Counted from the stretch's first letter, positions 8,576 through 17,325 are shown. The stretch is 52,732 nucleotides of DNA from Pantoea sp. Ap-967 (GCF_011752565.1 NZ_VWXK01000040.1:1-52732); one strand, 5' to 3'. A program made the numbers and translations. The notes: a model not told the origin generated them from the letters alone.

Positions 8576-9274
8576 TCAATCGGGCAATAACCGATCCCGG
8601 CTGTTGGACAGGTGCAGGCAGATCGCCGCCCGGGCCGCATCCGGGTCCTGCCGGCGGATGGCATTCAAAATCGCCTCATGCTCCAGGTTCGCCAGGTACG
8701 CATGCCGCGCCAAGTTGGCCCCTGACCGCTCGGCGAAGGCCATGCGGTTGCGCGGGATCAGCCCATTGCCCAGTTGCCCCATCATCTCGCTGAAATACAG
8801 GTTCCCCGTGGCCTCGGCAATCAGCAGGTGAAAGCGCCGGTCCGCCTCGATGCAGCTGTCCCCGGCCGCTGCCAGGTCCTGGTAGTCATCCAGCGCCTGG
8901 CGCATGCGCGACAGGTGCTCATCACTGCGCCGTACGGCGGCCAGGGCAGCGGCCTGGCCCTCCAGCCCAATGCGCAACTCCAGCAAGTCGCGCACGCTTG
9001 CCGCATTCTCCGCCCCCACCCGCAAACCCGCCTGGGCCTGGCGCTCCATGACGAAGGTGCCGATGCCGTGGCGTGGCTCCACCAGGCCTGAGGCCTGCAG
9101 CTTCGACAGCGCTTCGCGGACCACGGTGCGGCTGACGCCATGCTCGCGCACCAAGGTGTTTTCCGAGGGGAGCTTGTCCCCAGGTTTGAAGGTGCCCAGT
9201 AGAATCTGCTGGGTCAGGCTCGACACCAGGTCATGGGCGCGGCTGTGGCTGCGTTTGGCGGATGGCTGGGGCAT
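8576..9274 (-). CDS. FadR-type (GntR superfamily) transcriptional regulator
   Basis: A 232-residue repressor. The N-terminal winged helix (about 10-75) has the GntR hallmark LLGTFKPGDKLPSENTLVRE and a recognition helix VSRTVVREALSKLQASGLVE. The C-terminal FCD ligand domain contains the expected acidic/His residues (ELRIGLEGQAAALAA, DRRFHLLIAEATGN, EHEAILNAI). FCD domains bind small carboxylates, often with a metal. It is divergent from an MFS carrier and gudD, so control of glucarate or related hexarate uptake and breakdown is likely. Two TTGT-N3-ACAA palindromes in the shared intergenic region are good candidates for its operators. Confidence 0.92.
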   Translation of the reverse strand: MPQPSAKRSHSRAHDLVSSLTQQILLGTFKPGDKLPSENTLVREHGVSRTVVREALSKLQASGLVEPRHGIGTFVMERQAQAGLRVGAENAASVRDLLELRIGLEGQAAALAAVRRSDEHLSRMRQALDDYQDLAAAGDSCIEADRRFHLLIAEATGNLYFSEMMGQLGNGLIPRNRMAFAERSGANLARHAYLANLEHEAILNAIRRQDPDAARAAICLHLSNSRDRLLPD

Positions 9275-9299
9275 GGGGTAATCCCGATGGGTTGGCTAT

Positions 9300-9312
9300 C
9301 TTGTACGACAAG
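9300..9312. promoter_or_regulatory. Candidate FadR-family operator, site 1
   Basis: CTTGTACGACAAG is a 13-bp palindrome (CTTGT-ACG-ACAAG) located 25 bases upstream of the regulator's start codon. TTGT-N3-ACAA is the kind of site recognised by FadR/FCD regulators. A second copy of the core lies at 9446-9456 near the divergent carrier gene, which supports a real operator pair. Confidence 0.6.
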
Positions 9313-9445
9313 TTAATCGAGAAAATTATTTTTTGCGCGGTTTTTCCCTGCGGCGTTGCTGAGTGTTTTGCGTGTTATTAGCATGATCGCGTCATTATTG
9401 CTGTTTATTAGCTTGTACTTTGCTCATTCGGCGACAATCGGCATC

Positions 9446-9456
9446 TTGTCGTACAA
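9446..9456. promoter_or_regulatory. Candidate FadR-family operator, site 2
   Basis: TTGTCGTACAA, the same TTGT-N3-ACAA palindrome as site 1, lies about 80 bases upstream of the MFS carrier start. Two copies bracketing the divergent promoters suggest autoregulation plus control of the carrier-gudD operon, possibly by looping. Inferred from symmetry and position only. Confidence 0.6.
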
Positions 9457-9537
9457 CTGTGTCGCGCATATGCTCTTTCCCACTGCCATGTCAGACAACT
9501 ACGACCCGCACAAAAACAATTAGTGGGAGATCCACAA

Positions 9538-10890
9538 GTGAACGACACCCTCGCTCCGTCTGCCCGGAATGAAGGCGACGCGTTGGCCAGTGCCGTGGCC
9601 AAGGTAAAGCGCCACGTCCTGCCGCTGTTCGTCATCATGTTCATCGTCAACTACCTCGACCGCGTCAACATCGGCTTCGTGCGCCCACACCTGGAAAGCG
9701 ACCTGGGCATCAGCGCAGCCGCCTATGGGTTCGGCGCGGGGCTGTTCTTCATCGGCTATGCGCTGTTCGAAGTGCCGTCGAACATGCTGCTGCAAAAGGT
9801 CGGCGCGCGCCTGTGGCTGACCCGCATCATGTTCACCTGGGGCCTGGTGGCCACGGCCATGGCTTTCGTGCAGAACGAAACCCAGTTCTACGTGCTGCGC
9901 TTCTTGCTGGGCGTGGCCGAGGCGGGCTTCTTCCCCGGTGTGATCTACTACTTCACCCGCTGGCTGCCGGCTGCCGAGCGCGGCAAGGCAATTGCCATCT
10001 TCCTCAGCGGTTCGGCCTTCGCCTCGCTGATTTCCGGCCCGCTGGCCGGGGCGCTGATGCAGGTTCAGGGCCTGGGCCTGCACGGCTGGCAGTGGATGCT
10101 GTTCATCGAAGGCATGGCCTCGGTGACGCTGTGCTTCTTCGTGTTCTTCTGGCTCGACTCCAAACCCCAGGACGCCAAGTGGCTGAGCCAGGCCGAGCAG
10201 GCCGCGCTGGTGGCCACCATCGACCGCGAGCAGCGTGAGCGCGAGGCAGTCGGTGCGCTGAAACCCTCGGCCTGGAGCCTGCTCAAGGACCGCCAGATCG
10301 TGCTGTTCTGCCTGATCTACTTCTGTATCCAGCTGACCATCTACGCCGCAACCTTCTGGCTGCCGAGCATCATCAAGCGCATGGGAGACTTGAGCGACCT
10401 GCAGGTCGGCTTCTTCAACTCGGTCCCGTGGCTGATCTCGATCATCGCCATGTACGCCTTCGCTGCCGGCTCGATGCGCTGGAAATTCCAGCAGGCCTGG
10501 GTTGCCGGGGCGCTGGTGGTGGCTGCCATCGGCATGTTCATGTCGACCACCGGCGGGCCGGTGTTCGCCTTCGTCGCGGTGTGCTTCGCGGCCATTGGTT
10601 TCAAGTCTGCCTCGTCGCTGTTCTGGCCGATTCCCCAGGGCTACCTGGATGCCCGCATCGCCGCGGCAGTGATTGCGCTGATCAACTCGGTGGGCAACCT
10701 CGGCGGCTTCGTTGCGCCCACCACCTTTGGCCTGCTGGAGCAGCAGACCGGGTCGATCCAGGGCGGGCTGTATGGCCTGGCCGTGACCTCACTGCTGGCG
10801 GCCATTGCCATCTTCTTCGTACGCATGCGCCCAAAGGGCGCCACCTCTGACGACCTCAAGGCCCCCTCGGCCCTGGGCCAGACCCACTGA
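9538..10890 (+). CDS. MFS transporter, ACS family, probable hexarate/organic anion importer
   Basis: A 450-residue 12-helix carrier of the anion:cation symporter (phthalate/tartrate/glucarate) group. The family motif NYLDRVNIGFV is in TM1, and loop 2-3 carries LLQKVGARLWLTR. LLGVAEAGFFPGVIYYFTRW is in TM4, and the central cytoplasmic loop follows WLDSKPQDA. The start was set at GTG 9538 (MNDTLAPSARNEG) because GGGAG at 9526-9530 sits at ribosome-site distance; a GTG at 9523 would lack one. It stands 19 bases before gudD, so it is probably the uptake system for the gudD substrate. A second, more GudP-like carrier occurs at 14432. Confidence 0.88.
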   Translation: MNDTLAPSARNEGDALASAVAKVKRHVLPLFVIMFIVNYLDRVNIGFVRPHLESDLGISAAAYGFGAGLFFIGYALFEVPSNMLLQKVGARLWLTRIMFTWGLVATAMAFVQNETQFYVLRFLLGVAEAGFFPGVIYYFTRWLPAAERGKAIAIFLSGSAFASLISGPLAGALMQVQGLGLHGWQWMLFIEGMASVTLCFFVFFWLDSKPQDAKWLSQAEQAALVATIDREQREREAVGALKPSAWSLLKDRQIVLFCLIYFCIQLTIYAATFWLPSIIKRMGDLSDLQVGFFNSVPWLISIIAMYAFAAGSMRWKFQQAWVAGALVVAAIGMFMSTTGGPVFAFVAVCFAAIGFKSASSLFWPIPQGYLDARIAAAVIALINSVGNLGGFVAPTTFGLLEQQTGSIQGGLYGLAVTSLLAAIAIFFVRMRPKGATSDDLKAPSALGQTH

Positions 10891-10909
10891 TGACTGCGAG
10901 ACAACAACC

Positions 10910-12265
10910 ATGAATATGCAGACCAATCCCGCCGTTCACAGCAGCACCCCAGTGGTCACCGACCTGCGTGTGATCCCCGTTGCCGGCCACGACAGCATGC
11001 TGCTCAACCTCAGTGGCGCCCATGGCCCGTACTTCACCCGCAATGTCGTGGTGCTGCGTGACAGCGCGGGTAACACGGGCCTTGGCGAAGTGCCGGGCGG
11101 CGAGAAGATTCGGCAAACCCTGGAAGATGCCCGCAGCCTGGTGGTCGGCCAGCCGATTGGCCACTACCAGCGCGTGCTCAACGCCATGCGCCAGGCCTTC
11201 GCCAACCGCGACGCGGCTGGCCGTGGCCTGCAAACCTTCGACCTGCGCATTACCGTGCACGCGGTGACCGCCATCGAGTCGGCACTGCTCGACCTGCTCG
11301 GCCAGCACCTGAACGTACCGATGGCCGCGTTGCTTGGCGAAGGCCAGCAGCGCGAGGCGGTGAAGATGCTGGGCTACCTGTTCTACATTGGCGACCGCCA
11401 GCAAACCGACCTGGCCTACCGCAACGAAGCCGATGCCGACGACGACTGGTTCCGCCTGCGCCATGAAAAGGCCCTGACGCCTGAAGCGGTGGTGCGCCTG
11501 GCCGAAGCGGCGAGGCAGCGTTACGGTTTCAGCGACTTCAAGCTCAAGGGCGGCGTGCTGCGTGGCGAGGAAGAGATGGAAGCGGTGACGGCCCTGGCCG
11601 AGCGCTTCCCCGACGCACGCATCACCCTCGACCCGAACGGCGCCTGGTCGCTCAAGGAAGCCATTGCCCTGTGCCGCGACAAGCACGATGTGCTGGCCTA
11701 TGCCGAAGACCCGTGCGGTGCCGAGAACGGTTACTCGGGCCGTGAGGTGATGGCTGAATTCCGCCGGGCCACCGGGCTGCCGACCGCCACCAACATGATC
11801 GCCACCGACTGGCGGCAGATGGGCCATGCGATTCAGCTGCAGTCGGTGGATATCCCATTGGCCGACCCGCACTTCTGGACCTTGCAAGGCTCGGTGCGGG
11901 TGGCGCAGATGTGCAACGACTGGGGCCTGACCTGGGGTTCGCATTCGAACAACCACTTCGACATTTCGCTGGCGATGTTCACCCAGGTGGCGGCGGCGGC
12001 GCCGGGTGAGATCACGGCCATCGACACCCACTGGATCTGGCAGGACGGCCAGCGCCTGACCCGCGAGCCGCTGCGCATCGTCGATGGCCATGTGCGGGTG
12101 CCGGCGCGGCCGGGGCTGGGGGTTGAGCTGGATGAGGACCAGCTGGCCAAGGCCCATGAGTGCTACCGCAACATGGGCTTGGGGGCGCGGGATGACAGTG
12201 TGGCGATGCAGTTCCTGATTCCGGGGTGGAGCTTCGATAACAAGCGGCCTTGCCTGGTGCGTTAA
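10910..12265 (+). CDS. gudD: Glucarate dehydratase
   Basis: A 451-residue enolase-superfamily enzyme that dehydrates D-glucarate (and L-idarate) to 5-keto-4-deoxyglucarate. All catalytic positions known in the E. coli enzyme are present, shifted by six: Lys211 and Lys213 (DFKLKGG), Asp241 (LDPNGAW), Glu266 (AEDPCG), Asn295 (TATNM), and His345 (WGSHSNN) with Asp374 nearby in AIDTHW. The start at 10910 gives the normal family length; the frame runs further upstream only as overlap with the carrier gene. The following enzymes of the pathway (KdgD/GarL-type) are not in the window. Confidence 0.97.
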   Translation: MNMQTNPAVHSSTPVVTDLRVIPVAGHDSMLLNLSGAHGPYFTRNVVVLRDSAGNTGLGEVPGGEKIRQTLEDARSLVVGQPIGHYQRVLNAMRQAFANRDAAGRGLQTFDLRITVHAVTAIESALLDLLGQHLNVPMAALLGEGQQREAVKMLGYLFYIGDRQQTDLAYRNEADADDDWFRLRHEKALTPEAVVRLAEAARQRYGFSDFKLKGGVLRGEEEMEAVTALAERFPDARITLDPNGAWSLKEAIALCRDKHDVLAYAEDPCGAENGYSGREVMAEFRRATGLPTATNMIATDWRQMGHAIQLQSVDIPLADPHFWTLQGSVRVAQMCNDWGLTWGSHSNNHFDISLAMFTQVAAAAPGEITAIDTHWIWQDGQRLTREPLRIVDGHVRVPARPGLGVELDEDQLAKAHECYRNMGLGARDDSVAMQFLIPGWSFDNKRPCLVR

Positions 12266-12277
12266 AGCCGATGGGCT

Positions 12278-12361
12278 CTTCGCGGGCAAGCCCGCTCCCA
12301 CAGGTACAGCGCAGCCTTTGAAACCTGTGCGATTTCTGTGGGAGCGGGCTTGCCCGCGAAG
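12278..12361. repeat. REP pair, perfect 26-bp inverted arms
   Basis: The left arm 12278-12303 begins CTTCGCGGGCAAGCCCGCTC and is the exact reverse complement of 12336-12361. The element lies between the convergent ends of gudD and the LysR gene and may act as a bidirectional transcript end. It is the standard P. putida REP sequence. Confidence 0.9.
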
Positions 12362-12374
12362 AAGCCACCACTGT

Positions 12375-13262
12375 TTATCCTGCCTCAAAGAATGCCCGCG
12401 CCATCTCCACAAACGCCCCGAGCACCGGGTTTGGATTATCCCGGCAAAACGCCAGGAATATCTCCGCCTGCTGCTCCATCCCCACCAGCGGCCTGAACAC
12501 CACCTGCTCCAGCCTCAACGCCTGCGCCGAGGCCGGCACCACCGCACACCCCAGCCCCACATTGACCAACCCGAGAATCGAGTGCGTCTGCCCCAAGCGG
12601 TGCTGATAGCGCGGCTGCACCTGGTGCGTGGCGAACAGGTTGGCGATGCGGTCATGCAGGTACCGCCCTTCGCCGGCGCTGTACATCACGAACGGCTGGC
12701 CATGGAAATCGCTGGGCGTGATCCGTTCACGAAGCGCCAGCGGGTGCCCGGCCGGCAGCGCCGCCACGAACGGCTCGCGGTGGATCGGCAGGTACTCCAC
12801 CCGTGCGCTGGGCAGCACCTGGCGCACCAGGCCGATGTCGATCAGGCTCGCTTCCAGGTCGTGCACCTGGGTGCTGGAAACGCTCTCGCTGAGCACCAGC
12901 TCGATGTCCGGCAGGGTGTGCCCGGCGTGCACCAGCAAGCGCGGGATCATGCTGTAGGCCCCCACGGCGGTGAAACCCAGGGTCAGCCGGCCTGCTTCGC
13001 CGTGGGCGATGCGCCGCGCCGAATGGCTGGCGGTTTCGGCAATGTGCAGGATGCGCCGGGCATCTTCCAGAAAGCTTTGCCCGGCCAGGGTCAGACGTGC
13101 CTGGCGGTTGTTGCGCTCCAGCAACAACACCCCCAGCGAATGCTCCAGCAGCTGAATTTGCCGGCTCAACGGCGGCTGGGTCATGTGCAGGCGGGTGGCG
13201 GCGCGGCCGAAGTGCAGCTCTTCGGCGACGGCGACGAAGCAGCGCAGCTGGTGCAGCTCCAT
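12375..13262 (-). CDS. LysR-type transcriptional regulator
   Basis: A 295-residue regulator. The N-terminal winged helix is MELHQLRCFVAVAEELHFGR..LHMTQPPLSRQIQLLEHSLGV. The effector domain, two alpha/beta lobes from about residue 90, starts with GRLTLGFTAVGAYSMIP. Ribosome site AGGA lies upstream of the start. It is divergent from the 2-hydroxyacid dehydrogenase gene across only 72 bases, the usual arrangement when a LysR protein controls its neighbour. An AATTC-CT-GAATT palindrome at 13268-13279 overlaps the leader. The inducer is unknown; a sugar acid or hydroxy acid would fit the neighbourhood. Confidence 0.93.
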   Translation of the reverse strand: MELHQLRCFVAVAEELHFGRAATRLHMTQPPLSRQIQLLEHSLGVLLLERNNRQARLTLAGQSFLEDARRILHIAETASHSARRIAHGEAGRLTLGFTAVGAYSMIPRLLVHAGHTLPDIELVLSESVSSTQVHDLEASLIDIGLVRQVLPSARVEYLPIHREPFVAALPAGHPLALRERITPSDFHGQPFVMYSAGEGRYLHDRIANLFATHQVQPRYQHRLGQTHSILGLVNVGLGCAVVPASAQALRLEQVVFRPLVGMEQQAEIFLAFCRDNPNPVLGAFVEMARAFFEAG

Positions 13263-13334
13263 GATTCAATTCCTGAATTATTCGATCCAGCATCTATATT
13301 AGACCTGTATCAAATGCCGGCCTAGCATCGACTC

Positions 13335-14309
13335 ATGTCTTCGAACTGCCGGATGTCCACGATGAACGACCACGCCATCGATGTGTTGCTGACCCAGCCA
13401 GTGCCCGAGGCAATCGATGCCCGGCTGGCCAGCACCTACCAGGTGCATCGCCTGTACCAGCACGCCAACCCGCAAGCGCTGCTCGACGAGGTAGGCCCGC
13501 GCATTCGCGCTGTGGTCACCGGCGGTGCCAAGGGCTTGTCCAACGCGCTGATGGACCAGCTGCCACAGCTTGAAATCATCGCCATCAGCGGCATCGGCAC
13601 CGACGCGGTAGACCTGCACCACGCCGCCCGCCGTGGCATCTACGTCACCACCACGCCGGGCGTGCTCACCGCCGATGTGGCCGACCTGGCCATGGGGCTG
13701 ATCATCAACACCCTGCGGCGCATGGGGGAGGGTGAGCGGCTGGTACGCGATGGCCTGTGGGGCACGGTCAACCTGCCACTGGCGCGCCAGGTCAGCGGTA
13801 TTGCGCTGGGCATCGTTGGCCTGGGCGAGGTCGGCAAGGCCATCGCCCGCCGCGCCGCTGCCTTCGACATGCGCATTGCCTACAACGGGCGCCGTGAGCA
13901 GCCCCACACCGGCTACCGCTATGAGCCTGACCTGGTGGCGCTGGCGCGCTCGGTGGATGTGCTGGTGGTGGCCGCCTCGGCCGATGGCGGGCAGGTGCTG
14001 GTGACGCGCGAAGTGCTCGATGCGCTGGGGCCGCAGGGCTATTTGATCAATGTGGCGCGCGGCAAGTTGGTCGATGAGCTGGCGCTGGAAGCCGCCCTGC
14101 GTGAACAGCGCATTGCCGGGGCCGGGCTGGATGTGTTCGTCGATGAGCCGCATGTGCCGCCAGCGCTGCGCGACCTGAACCAGGTGAGCCTGCAGCCGCA
14201 TCGCGGTAGCGCCACGCTGCAGACCCGCTTGGCGATGGGGCGCATGGTGTTGAGCAACCTTGAAGCCTGCTTCAGCGGCGAGGTGCCGCCAAACCAGGTC
14301 TCCCTGTAG
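13335..14309 (+). CDS. D-isomer 2-hydroxyacid dehydrogenase, probably NADP-dependent
   Basis: A 324-residue oxidoreductase of the glyoxylate/hydroxypyruvate reductase group, which reduces 2-keto acids to D-hydroxy acids. The dinucleotide fold shows GLGEVG at 162-167. The loop after beta-2 is YNGRR, whose arginines favour NADPH. The catalytic trio is Arg242 (VARGKLVDE), Glu271 (VDEPHVP) and His289 (LQPHRGSA). Starts at 13335, 13353 and 13362 are all possible; none has a strong ribosome site, and the conserved part begins IDVLLTQPVPE, so a shorter form is quite possible. The physiological substrate is unknown; between gudD and a GudP-like carrier, tartronate semialdehyde or a related keto acid is a reasonable guess. 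Confidence 0.9.
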   Translation: MSSNCRMSTMNDHAIDVLLTQPVPEAIDARLASTYQVHRLYQHANPQALLDEVGPRIRAVVTGGAKGLSNALMDQLPQLEIIAISGIGTDAVDLHHAARRGIYVTTTPGVLTADVADLAMGLIINTLRRMGEGERLVRDGLWGTVNLPLARQVSGIALGIVGLGEVGKAIARRAAAFDMRIAYNGRREQPHTGYRYEPDLVALARSVDVLVVAASADGGQVLVTREVLDALGPQGYLINVARGKLVDELALEAALREQRIAGAGLDVFVDEPHVPPALRDLNQVSLQPHRGSATLQTRLAMGRMVLSNLEACFSGEVPPNQVSL

Positions 14310-14339
14310 GAGCGGGCTTGCCCCGCGAAGAGGCCGGCA
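14303..14339. repeat. Single REP element
   Basis: CCTGTAGGAGCGGGCTTGCC followed by CCGCGAAGAGGCCGGCA is one P. putida REP unit directly after the dehydrogenase gene. It overlaps that gene's stop region and precedes the next MFS gene by about 90 bases. Confidence 0.8.
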
Positions 14340-14431
14340 CAACCACCACAACGCCCAACCACCACAGGCCCAAGGGCCACACCTTCTCTGTACAAGAACA
14401 ATCGCTTCCACCGAGAAGCAAGAGGGTCCAC

Positions 14432-15775
14432 ATGAACAGCAAATCCGCCGTCGCCGCACCGCAGGCCATGGCCGGGACCGGCCGTCATCGTTTCCAGGTC
14501 CTGGCACTGATTTTCGTCATCACCGTCATCAACTTCGCCGACCGTTCCACCTTGTCGATCACCGGCACCGAGGTGCTCAAAAGCCTCAACCTCGACCCGG
14601 TCATGCTCGGCATGATCTTCTCCGCCTTTGCCTGGGCCTACGCCCTTGGCCAGGTGCCAGGCGGCATGCTGCTCGACCGCTTCGGCGCCCGCCGGGTATA
14701 TGGCACCAGCCTGATCCTCTGGTCGCTGTTCACCTTGCTGCAGGGCACGGTGGGCTGGATGGGCCTGGCCGGGGTGTCGGCGGCGGTGGCGCTGTTCTCC
14801 ATGCGCTTCATGCTTGGCCTGGTGGAGTCGCCGGCGTTTCCGGCCAACTCGCGCATCGTCAGCTGCTGGTTCCCGACCCGCGAGCGCGGCACCGCCTCGG
14901 CGCTGTTCAATTCGGCGCAGTACATGGCGGTGGTGGTGTTCGCCCCGTTGATGGCGTGGATGACCCATGCCCTGAGCTGGGAGCAGGTGTTCATCTGGAT
15001 GGGCGTACTCGGCCTTGCCCTGAGCGTGCTGTGGTTCCGCCTGTATCACGAGCCGCACAGTGCACCTGGGTTGAGCCGGGAAGAGCTGGACTACATGCGT
15101 GAAGGTGGCGCGCTGGTGGACCTGGAGAAGGAACGCAAAAGCGCCAAGAGCAAGCCGACCCGCGCCGAGGTGATGCAGCTGTTCACCAGCCGCAACCTGT
15201 GGGCGATCTACCTGGGCCAATACTGCATCACCGCGCTGACATACTTCTTCATCACTTGGTTCCCGATCTACCTGATCAAGGGCCGTGGCATGAGCATCAT
15301 GGAAGCCGGCTGGGTTGCCGCGTTGCCGGCCATCTGCGGCTTCAGCGGCGGGGTGCTCGGGGGCTTCGTTTCCGATTACCTGATCCGCCGTGGCGTGCAC
15401 CCGTCCAAGGCACGCAAGACCCCGTTCATCATCGGCATGGCGTTGTCCACCAGCCTGGTGTTGGCCAACTACGTGGACGGTAATGCGGCAGTGATCGCCT
15501 TGATGACCCTGGCCTTCTTCGGCAAGGGCCTGGCGGCGGTGGGCTGGGCGGTATTGTCGGATGTGGCGCCGAAGAAGATGGTCGGCCTGTGCGGTGGCGT
15601 GTTCAACGGCATCGGCAATACCGCGGGCATCGTGACCCCGTTGGTGATTGGTTACGTGGTGGCGAGTACGGGCTCGTTCCACAACGCACTCTGGTTCGTG
15701 GCCGCCCATGGTGTGCTGGGGATCTTCGCTTACCTGTTGCTGGCCAGGCGCTTCGAGCGAACCGGGCAGGCGTAG
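14432..15775 (+). CDS. MFS transporter, GudP/GarP-like hexarate carrier
   Basis: A 447-residue 12-helix carrier. TM1 has VITVINFADRSTLSITG, close to the GudP/GarP signature (INYADR.TLSI.G). TM2 and its loop are AFAWAYALGQVPGGMLLDRFGARRVYG, and TM4 is FMLGLVESPAFPANSRIVS. The central loop with SREELDYMREGGALVD and the SDVAPKKMVGLCGGVFNGIGN segment in the C-terminal half also match D-galactarate/D-glucarate permeases. Start ATG 14432 follows AGAGGG at suitable distance. It is likely a proton symporter for glucarate or galactarate. The substrate is assigned from motifs and neighbours, not proven. Confidence 0.88.
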   Translation: MNSKSAVAAPQAMAGTGRHRFQVLALIFVITVINFADRSTLSITGTEVLKSLNLDPVMLGMIFSAFAWAYALGQVPGGMLLDRFGARRVYGTSLILWSLFTLLQGTVGWMGLAGVSAAVALFSMRFMLGLVESPAFPANSRIVSCWFPTRERGTASALFNSAQYMAVVVFAPLMAWMTHALSWEQVFIWMGVLGLALSVLWFRLYHEPHSAPGLSREELDYMREGGALVDLEKERKSAKSKPTRAEVMQLFTSRNLWAIYLGQYCITALTYFFITWFPIYLIKGRGMSIMEAGWVAALPAICGFSGGVLGGFVSDYLIRRGVHPSKARKTPFIIGMALSTSLVLANYVDGNAAVIALMTLAFFGKGLAAVGWAVLSDVAPKKMVGLCGGVFNGIGNTAGIVTPLVIGYVVASTGSFHNALWFVAAHGVLGIFAYLLLARRFERTGQA

Positions 15776-15796
15776 GCAGACGCCTTGGCAGCAGAG

Positions 15797-15821
15797 GCCT
15801 CGGGAAACCGGGGCTTTTTTA
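15797..15821 (+). terminator. Rho-independent terminator after the GudP-like gene
   Basis: A 7-bp stem GCCTCGG / CCGGGGC with a GAAA loop is followed by TTTTTTA. It ends 46 bases after the carrier's stop codon, a textbook intrinsic terminator for the dehydrogenase-carrier transcription unit. Confidence 0.85.
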
Positions 15822-15851
15822 TTCGGCTGGCTTAAGCGGCGCACACCCCTC

Positions 15852-15899
15852 CCTGTAGGAGCGAGCGCAGCTCGCGAAGCGCCGCACAGGCGGCGCTCG
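15852..15899. repeat. REP element, GAGCGCAGCTC variant
   Basis: CCTGTAGGAGCGAGCGCAGC, then TCGCGAAGCGCCGC...GGCGGCGCTCG, forms two adjacent small hairpins. It is the same variant family as the large pairs at 8405 and 25695, here as a single unit in the 628-bp gap between the carrier and the second LysR gene. Confidence 0.7.
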
Positions 15900-15952
15900 A
15901 TCTCACAGGCGCAGAAAGCATCAAGGCAAGCACCTGTAAGCCTCCACACCGG

Positions 15953-16165
15953 CTACTGCTTCACAGGCCCCGATTCGATGCCATCCAGAATCGCCTCAAC
16001 CAACCCCTCGGCCATCTCGACCGCATGCAGGCTGGACAGGCTGTTTGGCAACAATCGGAAAAAGTCAGCGGGTGTTCGCCGAAGAATATGTGTCGCCTGT
16101 GCGACCGAGCGCCGCCCGCGCGGCGCATCGCAGGCAAGCCTGCTCCTACATCTGTTTCGGGCCAA
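15953..16165 (-). pseudogene. Short ORF, possible C-terminal remnant of a small Pseudomonas protein
   Basis: A minus-strand frame of 70 codons. Its last half (ADFFRLLPNSLSSLHAVEMA, then EGLVEAILDGIESGPVKQ) reads like real protein, but its first third coincides with a REP element and has low-complexity Arg/Ala content. The helical end with VEMAEGLVEAI is reminiscent of the C-terminus of small DUF3077-type Pseudomonas proteins, but the match is from memory and weak. No ribosome site is seen. The most likely reading is a gene tail cut off by REP insertion; it may equally be chance. Confidence 0.25.
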
Positions 16166-16273
16166 TGTTCATGTGACCACCGCGCGCGAGCCCTTCGCGC
16201 TTGGCGCGATATCGCGTCTTGCCAACAAGACGGCTGTGCGCGCCAGGCACAGAGGTAACTGGCCCGAAACAGA
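16151..16273. repeat. 123-bp element with 14-bp terminal inverted repeats
   Basis: TCTGTTTCGGGCCA at 16151-16164 is the exact reverse complement of 16260-16273. The interior has further GCGCGC-rich dyads (around 16190-16245). It lies in the gap upstream of the LysR gene next to a REP unit. It is too short to code; it could be a miniature transposable element or a large hairpin. Confidence 0.5.
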
Positions 16274-16403
16274 CGGAGCAAGCGCAGCGCGCGAAGCGCC
16301 CCCCAAGTTGAGCCCAAGCAAGGGATGCGCTAATACTGCAGCAACTACAACACGACCAGGCCCACGGATGCGCCGGAGTGGCCTGGCAGGAGTCCTTGCT
16401 GCC

Positions 16404-17306
16404 ATGTTCATTCGCCAGCTCAACTACCTGGTCGCCCTGGCCCGGGAAAAACACTTCGGCCGCGCCGCCCAGGCCTGCCATGTTTCGCAGCCGGCGTTGT
16501 CCGGCGCCATTCGCAGCATCGAGGAAGAACTGGGCATCGTCATCGTCCAGCGCGGCCGGCGCTTCGAGGGCTTTACCCAGGATGGCGAGCGGGTGCTGGC
16601 CTGGGCCCGGCGGGTGTTGGCCGACTGCGAAGGGTTGCGCCAGGATGCCCGTGCCGATGAAGGCGACCCAGTGGGCACCTTGCGTCTGGGGGTGATTCCG
16701 GCAGCCTTGCCGCTGGCGCCACTGCTGACCCAGCGCTGCCTGGCGCGCTTTCCACGCATGCGCCATGAAATCCACACGCTGTCGGCCCAGGAGATCCAGC
16801 GCAAGCTCGATACCTTCGAGCTGGACCTGGGCCTGAGCTACCTGGACGACCAGCCATTGGCGGCCTGCTCGGTGCGCACGGTGTTTCGCGAGCGCTATGT
16901 ACTGGTGGCCGCCGGGGAGGGCAGTTTCGACGGTGACCAACCGATGAGCTGGGAAGCGGCGGCGCACCTGCCGTTGTGCCTGCTGGCGGCGAAGATGCAG
17001 TGCCGGCAGGGGATCGATGCGATGTTCCAGCGCCAGGGGCTGGCGGTTGAGCCGCGGGTGGAAACCGATTCGCTGACGGCGCTGTGTGCCCATGTGCGGC
17101 ATTCGGGGTTGTTCAGCATTCTCCCGCACAGCGTGCTGTGCCAGGCGGACGGGCCGCTGGCGGCGCGGGTGCTGGTGCCGGAGCTGAGCCGCGAGATGGG
17201 CTTGCTGGTGCGTGACGAGGCGGTGCGCAGCCCGTTGCTGGCGGCGGCGTTGAGGGAATTGGAGAGCCTGGACTTGCAAGGCTGGGCGGATCGGGTGCTG
17301 CCTTGA
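16404..17306 (+). CDS. LysR-type transcriptional regulator
   Basis: A 300-residue regulator. The DNA-binding domain is MFIRQLNYLVALAREKHFGR..CHVSQPALSGAIRSIEEELGI. The effector domain starts near GTLRLGVIPAALPLAPLL. ATG 16404 was chosen because the LysR domain begins there; the frame is open far upstream, but that part is REP and non-coding material. No strong ribosome site precedes it. It is convergent with the HPP/formate dehydrogenase pair and separated from it by a REP pair, so a regulatory link to formate oxidation is possible but not shown. Confidence 0.92.
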   Translation: MFIRQLNYLVALAREKHFGRAAQACHVSQPALSGAIRSIEEELGIVIVQRGRRFEGFTQDGERVLAWARRVLADCEGLRQDARADEGDPVGTLRLGVIPAALPLAPLLTQRCLARFPRMRHEIHTLSAQEIQRKLDTFELDLGLSYLDDQPLAACSVRTVFRERYVLVAAGEGSFDGDQPMSWEAAAHLPLCLLAAKMQCRQGIDAMFQRQGLAVEPRVETDSLTALCAHVRHSGLFSILPHSVLCQADGPLAARVLVPELSREMGLLVRDEAVRSPLLAAALRELESLDLQGWADRVLP

Positions 17307-17325
17307 CAGGGGTGCTGGCAGTGCT

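Noticed and set aside
8372..8831. Several frames across the REP pair after the ABC ATPase
   Set aside because: They are translations of REP palindromes and of the antisense of the FadR-type gene.
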